This document shows positions 5,176 to 8,153 of a DNA stretch of 8,153 nt, piece after piece. The notes beneath the pieces are model-generated. The model worked only from the letters and a program-made list of their open reading frames with translations, was not told where the DNA came from and ran no database searches. The DNA lies in assembly GCA_003165615.1 (NCBI GenBank), contig PLWR01000320.1, positions 1 to 8,153 of the forward strand, given 5' to 3'. Within the stretch, counting starts at the first letter, position 1. Each line of letters begins with the position of its first letter. The stretch is from Acidobacteriota bacterium. Its GTDB lineage: Bacteria > Acidobacteriota > Terriglobia > UBA7540. The position numbers and the translations under genes were made by a program.

Positions 5176-6096
5176 ATGCGGAACGTCGTGATAATTGGTT
5201 CGGGGTGCGCGGGCCTAACCGCTGCCATCTATGCGGCGCGCGCCAATTTGCAGCCGCTGGTCATCCGCGGCGTGGAAACAGGCGGGCAGTTGACTCTGAC
5301 AACGCTGGTGGAGAACTATCCGGGATTCCCCAGGGGCGTGCAAGGACCGGAACTGATCGAGCGGATGCACGAGCAGGCCACCGAATTCGGGGCGGAGTTT
5401 ATGGCCGGTAATGTGACGAAGGTGGACCTTTCGCAACGGCCCTTCGTGCTTGAGGTGCATCACGAGCGGCTGGAAACGAGCACGCTCATCATCGCCTCGG
5501 GAGCTTCGGCGAAACTCATCGGCCTTGAGTCCGAGCGCAAGCTGCTGGGATACGGAGTTTCCACCTGCGCCACTTGTGACGGTTACTTCTTCCGGGGAAA
5601 GGACGTGGTGGTAGTGGGCGGCGGCGACACGGCAGCGGAAGACGCGCTCTTCCTGACGCGTTATGCCAACGAGGTCAGCATTATCCATCGCCGCGATCAA
5701 TTGCGCGCTTCCAAAATTTTGCAGGACCGCCTCCGCCGTAACGAGAAGATCAAATTCATCTGGAATTCCGTGGTGGAGGATATTCTGGATGCCGACAGGC
5801 GCGAAGTTTCAGGAATCAAGCTCCGCAACGTCAAGACGGAGGAAGGAACCATCAAGCCCGTGCACGGGGTCTTTATCGGGATCGGGCACGAGCCCAACAC
5901 CAGCTTGTTCCGTGGGCAATTGGAGGTCGACGAACTCGGCTACCTCATTACCCGCGAAGGTTCGAAAACCAACATACCGGGCGTTTTTGCCGCCGGAGAT
6001 GTCAAAGACCGCGTTTACCGGCAGGCCATTACGGCGGCGGGGTCGGGTTGCATGGCCGCCATGGACGCCGAAAAGTTTCTGGAAGCGGAGCACTGA
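5176..6096 (+). CDS. trxB: Thioredoxin-disulfide reductase
   Basis: A low-molecular-weight FAD/NADPH flavoprotein that reduces thioredoxin, cytoplasmic. It is 306 aa, typical for the family. The FAD dinucleotide-binding motif is GSGCAG (8-13), with Cys where most members have Pro, followed by AAIYAARANL. TGGQL and ENYPGFP are at 35-39 and 46-52; the redox-active CATC at 131-134 (with DGYFF); the NADPH-binding GGGDTAAEDA at 148-157 and HRRDQLRA at 171-178; GIGHEPNT at 235-242; and the FAD-contacting GVFAAGDV at 269-276. The ATG at 5176 is preferred: GGAG at 5160-5163 is 12 bases upstream, whereas the in-frame ATG at 5164 abuts GGAG directly. It lies 25 bases after the toxin and 5 bases before the proline dehydrogenase gene. 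No separate promoter is visible in the short gap. Confidence 0.95.
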   Translation: MRNVVIIGSGCAGLTAAIYAARANLQPLVIRGVETGGQLTLTTLVENYPGFPRGVQGPELIERMHEQATEFGAEFMAGNVTKVDLSQRPFVLEVHHERLETSTLIIASGASAKLIGLESERKLLGYGVSTCATCDGYFFRGKDVVVVGGGDTAAEDALFLTRYANEVSIIHRRDQLRASKILQDRLRRNEKIKFIWNSVVEDILDADRREVSGIKLRNVKTEEGTIKPVHGVFIGIGHEPNTSLFRGQLEVDELGYLITREGSKTNIPGVFAAGDVKDRVYRQAITAAGSGCMAAMDAEKFLEAEH

Positions 6097-6101
6097 ACGA
6101 C

Positions 6102-7013
6102 ATGTTTCGTTCCCTCCTGCTCTACCTTTCCGAGTGCGAAAGTCCCAAGAAACTCCTTACGGGCAACCCGCTGGGACGCCGCTTGGCCTCCCGGTTCATT
6201 GCCGGTGAGAGAGTTGAAGATGCCCTGCGGGTAATCCGTCGGCTCAATAGCGAAGGGTTCAAGGTGACGCTTGACTGCCTGGGTGAGAGCGTCCACGAAG
6301 CCGCTGCCGCCGAAGCTGCTTGCCAAACTTATCTTCAGCTTCTCGATCGGCTGGCGGCGGAGAAACTGGACTCGCACGTCTCCGTGAAGCTCACCCAGTT
6401 GGGCTTGGCCATCGACGAAGCGCTGGCGCGGCGGAATTTAGGGCTTCTCGCTGAATGCGCGGCGCGACATAACAATTTTGTGCGCGTCGATATGGAAGGT
6501 TCGGTGTTCACGGACCCCACCTTGCGGGTGTTTTGCTCCGTGGATGCGCCTCGCGACGTGGCGGGGATCGCCATCCAATCGTACCTTCGCCGCACCGCGG
6601 CGGACGTGGAGGAACTCCTCAAGCGTGGGGTGCGCATGCGGCTGGTGAAAGGCGCGTATAAAGAGCCTCCCGATATCGCTTTTGCCCGGAAACGCGATGT
6701 GGACCGGAGCTATCAAGAAATCACGGAAAAGCTCCTGGCAAGCGGGATTTATCATGCCATCGCCACCCACGACGAAAGCATCATTGCGGCCACGGAGCGC
6801 TTCGCGCGCGCGCACGGCATTGCGGCGGACAGGTTCGAATTCCAATTGCTCTACGGCATCCGCCGGCAACTCCAGCGGGCGCTGATCGAGCGAGGGTGGC
6901 GGGTGCGGCTGTATGTTCCGTACGGGCCGGAGTGGTATGCTTACTTCATGCGCCGGCTCGCCGAGCGGCCGGCCAATTTGTTTTTCGTGATGCGCAATCT
7001 ACTCCGGGCTTGA
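6102..7013 (+). CDS. Monofunctional proline dehydrogenase
   Basis: A flavoenzyme that oxidises L-proline to delta-1-pyrroline-5-carboxylate, passing electrons to FAD and the quinone pool; it is the first step of proline catabolism. The 303-aa length matches the stand-alone bacterial PRODH (Thermus/Bacillus type), without the P5C-dehydrogenase domain of PutA. Barrel motifs in order: VTLDCLGE (55-62), SVKLTQLG (94-101), VRVDMEGS (127-134), IAIQSYLRRT (156-165), RLVKGAYKE (180-188), ATHD (221-224), FEFQLLYGIR (245-254), and the substrate-binding YVPYGPEWYAYFMRRLAERP (271-290) with the paired arginines R284-R285. The start ATG is 5 bases after the trxB stop with GGAAGCGGAG upstream inside trxB, so the two genes are probably co-translated. 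A P5C dehydrogenase is not in the window. Confidence 0.94.
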   Translation: MFRSLLLYLSECESPKKLLTGNPLGRRLASRFIAGERVEDALRVIRRLNSEGFKVTLDCLGESVHEAAAAEAACQTYLQLLDRLAAEKLDSHVSVKLTQLGLAIDEALARRNLGLLAECAARHNNFVRVDMEGSVFTDPTLRVFCSVDAPRDVAGIAIQSYLRRTAADVEELLKRGVRMRLVKGAYKEPPDIAFARKRDVDRSYQEITEKLLASGIYHAIATHDESIIAATERFARAHGIAADRFEFQLLYGIRRQLQRALIERGWRVRLYVPYGPEWYAYFMRRLAERPANLFFVMRNLLRA

Positions 7014-7034
7014 AAGGGCAGTGGCGAGTGGTAG

Positions 7035-7071
7035 CGCAGATTTATCCCGCTCCGGGCGGGATCACTCTGCG
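7035..7071. repeat. 37-nt nested hairpin between two genes
   Basis: CGCAGA (7035-7040) pairs with TCTGCG (7066-7071) and, after symmetrical 3-base internal loops, ATCCCGC (7044-7050) pairs with GCGGGAT (7056-7062) around TCCGG. All 13 base pairs are perfect. It lies 21 bases after the proline dehydrogenase stop. No T-run follows, so Rho-independent termination is not strongly supported; a dispersed structured repeat or an mRNA 3'-end stabiliser fits better. Confidence 0.6.
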
Positions 7072-7177
7072 GCTTTCGTCGTTGTGTGCTGGAAAATGCG
7101 CCGACGTTTATTATGTTCAGAACCGCAGAGCAAGTCGCTGCGCGCCTGACTCTGCGCTCCCATTCATCACTGATCTT

Positions 7178-8002
7178 ATGGAATATCCTGACGCGGTAAG
7201 TGAATTCGCACGTTACCTGGCGCGCCCGGCGGAGGAGATCCGGCTGGACGAGGCGGCCTTGCTGCTGGCGCGCACGGAGTATCCGGCGCTTGACCTTCCC
7301 GCGCAAATGGCGCGTTTGGACGCGTTGGCGGCGCGGGCGGAGTGCGATCCCGGCCAGTCGCCCCAGGCCAATATCGCCAGCCTGAATCGGCTCCTCTTCG
7401 AGGTGGAAAACTTCTCCGGCAATGAAGAAGAATATGATGATCCGCGTAATAGCTATTTGAATGATGTGTTAGATCGGAAAACGGGGATTCCCATCACCCT
7501 GTCACTCGTTTATCAGGAAGTCGCGCGCCGATGCGGCTTGCCGGTGGTGGGGGTGGGATTTCCCGGGCACTTTCTTGCCAAGTATCTCACCCCATCGGGA
7601 GAAATCCTGCTCGACCCCTACCATCGCGGCGCCATTGTGAGCCTTCAGGAATGCGAGGAAAAACTGAAGACGCAATTCGGGGAAGAGGCGGAATTCCGGC
7701 CGTCGTACCGGGAGGCTTCCTCGACCCGGCAGACCCTGACCCGGATGCTGAATAACCTGAAGGGTTCATTTTTCCGCCGCAGAGACTTTGCCAAAGTTCT
7801 GACGCTCATTGCCATGGCCCTGGCCGTTGACCCTGCGTCGCGTCAGGAGATTCATGATCGCGCCATGATCTACTTTCTCCTTCGGCGCTATGCGAACGCC
7901 ATGGTTGATCTTCGGGCATTCCTTAGTATTTCCCCCGCCGATGACCCGCAAATCCGCGATGCCCGGACCATGATGCATCGGATTCGGGCAATGCATAACT
8001 GA
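7178..8002 (+). CDS. SirB1-family transglutaminase-like protein with C-terminal TPR region
   Basis: A 274-aa protein of the SirB1/YchA family (Transglut_core2 fold plus TPR-like helices). The biochemical role of the family is not established. The N-terminal segment (10-50), FARYLARPAEEIRLDEAALL followed by LARTEYPALDL, is the family's helical lead-in. The core runs about 65-150: NIASLNRLLFEVENFSGN, then YDDPRNSYLNDVLDRKTGIP, ITLSLVYQEVARRCGLPVVG, VGFPGHFLAKY with His131, and ILLDPYH with Asp146. Where papain-like transglutaminases carry the nucleophile, ITLSLVY has no Cys, so catalysis is doubtful. Residues 195-270 (FFRRRDFAKVLTLIAMALAV onward, ending RTMMHRI) look like paired TPR helices. 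The frame is open back to 6896, but family homology and the nested hairpin place the start at the ATG of MEYPDAV; no Shine-Dalgarno is visible there. Confidence 0.88.
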   Translation: MEYPDAVSEFARYLARPAEEIRLDEAALLLARTEYPALDLPAQMARLDALAARAECDPGQSPQANIASLNRLLFEVENFSGNEEEYDDPRNSYLNDVLDRKTGIPITLSLVYQEVARRCGLPVVGVGFPGHFLAKYLTPSGEILLDPYHRGAIVSLQECEEKLKTQFGEEAEFRPSYREASSTRQTLTRMLNNLKGSFFRRRDFAKVLTLIAMALAVDPASRQEIHDRAMIYFLLRRYANAMVDLRAFLSISPADDPQIRDARTMMHRIRAMHN

Positions 8003-8065
8003 GAAGACCCGTCTGTTGCGAGGGGAGGGCGGGGCTTTACAGGCTGCGGAAAAACTCAAATGTAC

Positions 8066-8153
8066 TGTCATTCTGAGAAGCCAGCAGGCGACGAAGAATC
8101 GCGCATTGTCTTGCAAACACTCGGGGCGAGATCCTTCGCTGCTGCTCAGGATG
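8066..8153. repeat. Dispersed intergenic repeat with inverted arms (runs off window)
   Basis: The left arm, TGTCATTCTGAG (8066-8077) with CGAAGAATC (8092-8100), is matched in reverse by the right end, which on the minus strand reads CATCCTGAGCAGCAGCGAAG followed by GATCTCGC. The two arms are near-inverted copies about 85 bases apart. From memory, such 'CATTCTGAG...GAAGAATC' elements recur in intergenic DNA of some environmental genomes, including Acidobacteriota. The element lies downstream of the SirB1-family gene; the true right boundary is outside the window. Confidence 0.65.

Noticed and set aside
7035..7071. Intrinsic terminator of the trxB-PRODH unit
   Set aside because: The stem is strong, but no T-run follows on either strand, so I list it as a structured repeat.
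6896..7177. N-terminal extension of the SirB1-family protein back to an ATG inside the proline dehydrogenase gene
   Set aside because: The extension overlaps a real gene and the hairpin repeat and has no family resemblance; homology begins just after the ATG at 7178.
7113..7199. 28-codon ORF (MFRTAEQVAARLTLRSHSSL...) overlapping the SirB1-family start
   Set aside because: Very short, no ribosome-binding site, no recognisable motif; possible translational coupling cannot be supported from sequence alone.

Overview
The window looks like chromosomal DNA from a GC-rich environmental bacterium. Acidobacteriota is my best guess. It rests on the gene set and on the short dispersed intergenic repeats, such as the 'TGTCATTCTGAG...' type at the right edge and the palindromes in the middle. 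There is no rRNA or other taxonomic marker, so this is an inference of moderate confidence.

Left half, all on the minus strand and read right to left: trpG (glutamine amidotransferase of anthranilate synthase, 2405-2968), a small four-CxxC DnaJ-type zinc-finger protein (2081-2329), trpD (anthranilate phosphoribosyltransferase, 983-2035), and then sucC (succinyl-CoA synthetase beta subunit, start at 787), which runs off the left edge after 262 codons. A sigma70-like promoter with a perfect TATAAT lies just upstream of trpG. A second one (TTGCAA-17-TATACT) lies between trpD and sucC. The tryptophan genes therefore appear to form their own short unit, without trpE or trpC, and sucC has its own promoter.

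Middle (about 3.0-4.5 kb): a divergent, gene-poor, repeat-rich interval. It holds a 57-codon prepilin-like ORF with a degenerate processing site, a short C-terminal gene remnant on the minus strand that ends at a 7-bp repeat tract, a 13-bp tandem repeat built from TCTGGA/TCCAGA half-sites, and several strong palindromes. No tRNA, CRISPR array or transposase is visible.

Right half, all on the plus strand: a ParD-type antitoxin and ParE-type toxin overlapping by one base (4528-5150), trxB (thioredoxin reductase, 5176-6096), a monofunctional proline dehydrogenase (6102-7013, 5 bases after trxB), a nested hairpin repeat, and a SirB1-family transglutaminase-like/TPR protein (7178-8002). The window ends in a dispersed repeat with inverted arms.

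The recognised genes are mostly housekeeping: tryptophan synthesis, TCA cycle, thiol redox and proline catabolism. The less familiar material is the zinc-finger miniprotein between trpG and trpD, the toxin-antitoxin pair abutting trxB, and the repeat island between the two divergent gene blocks. I see no clear evidence of a wholly new multi-gene system.
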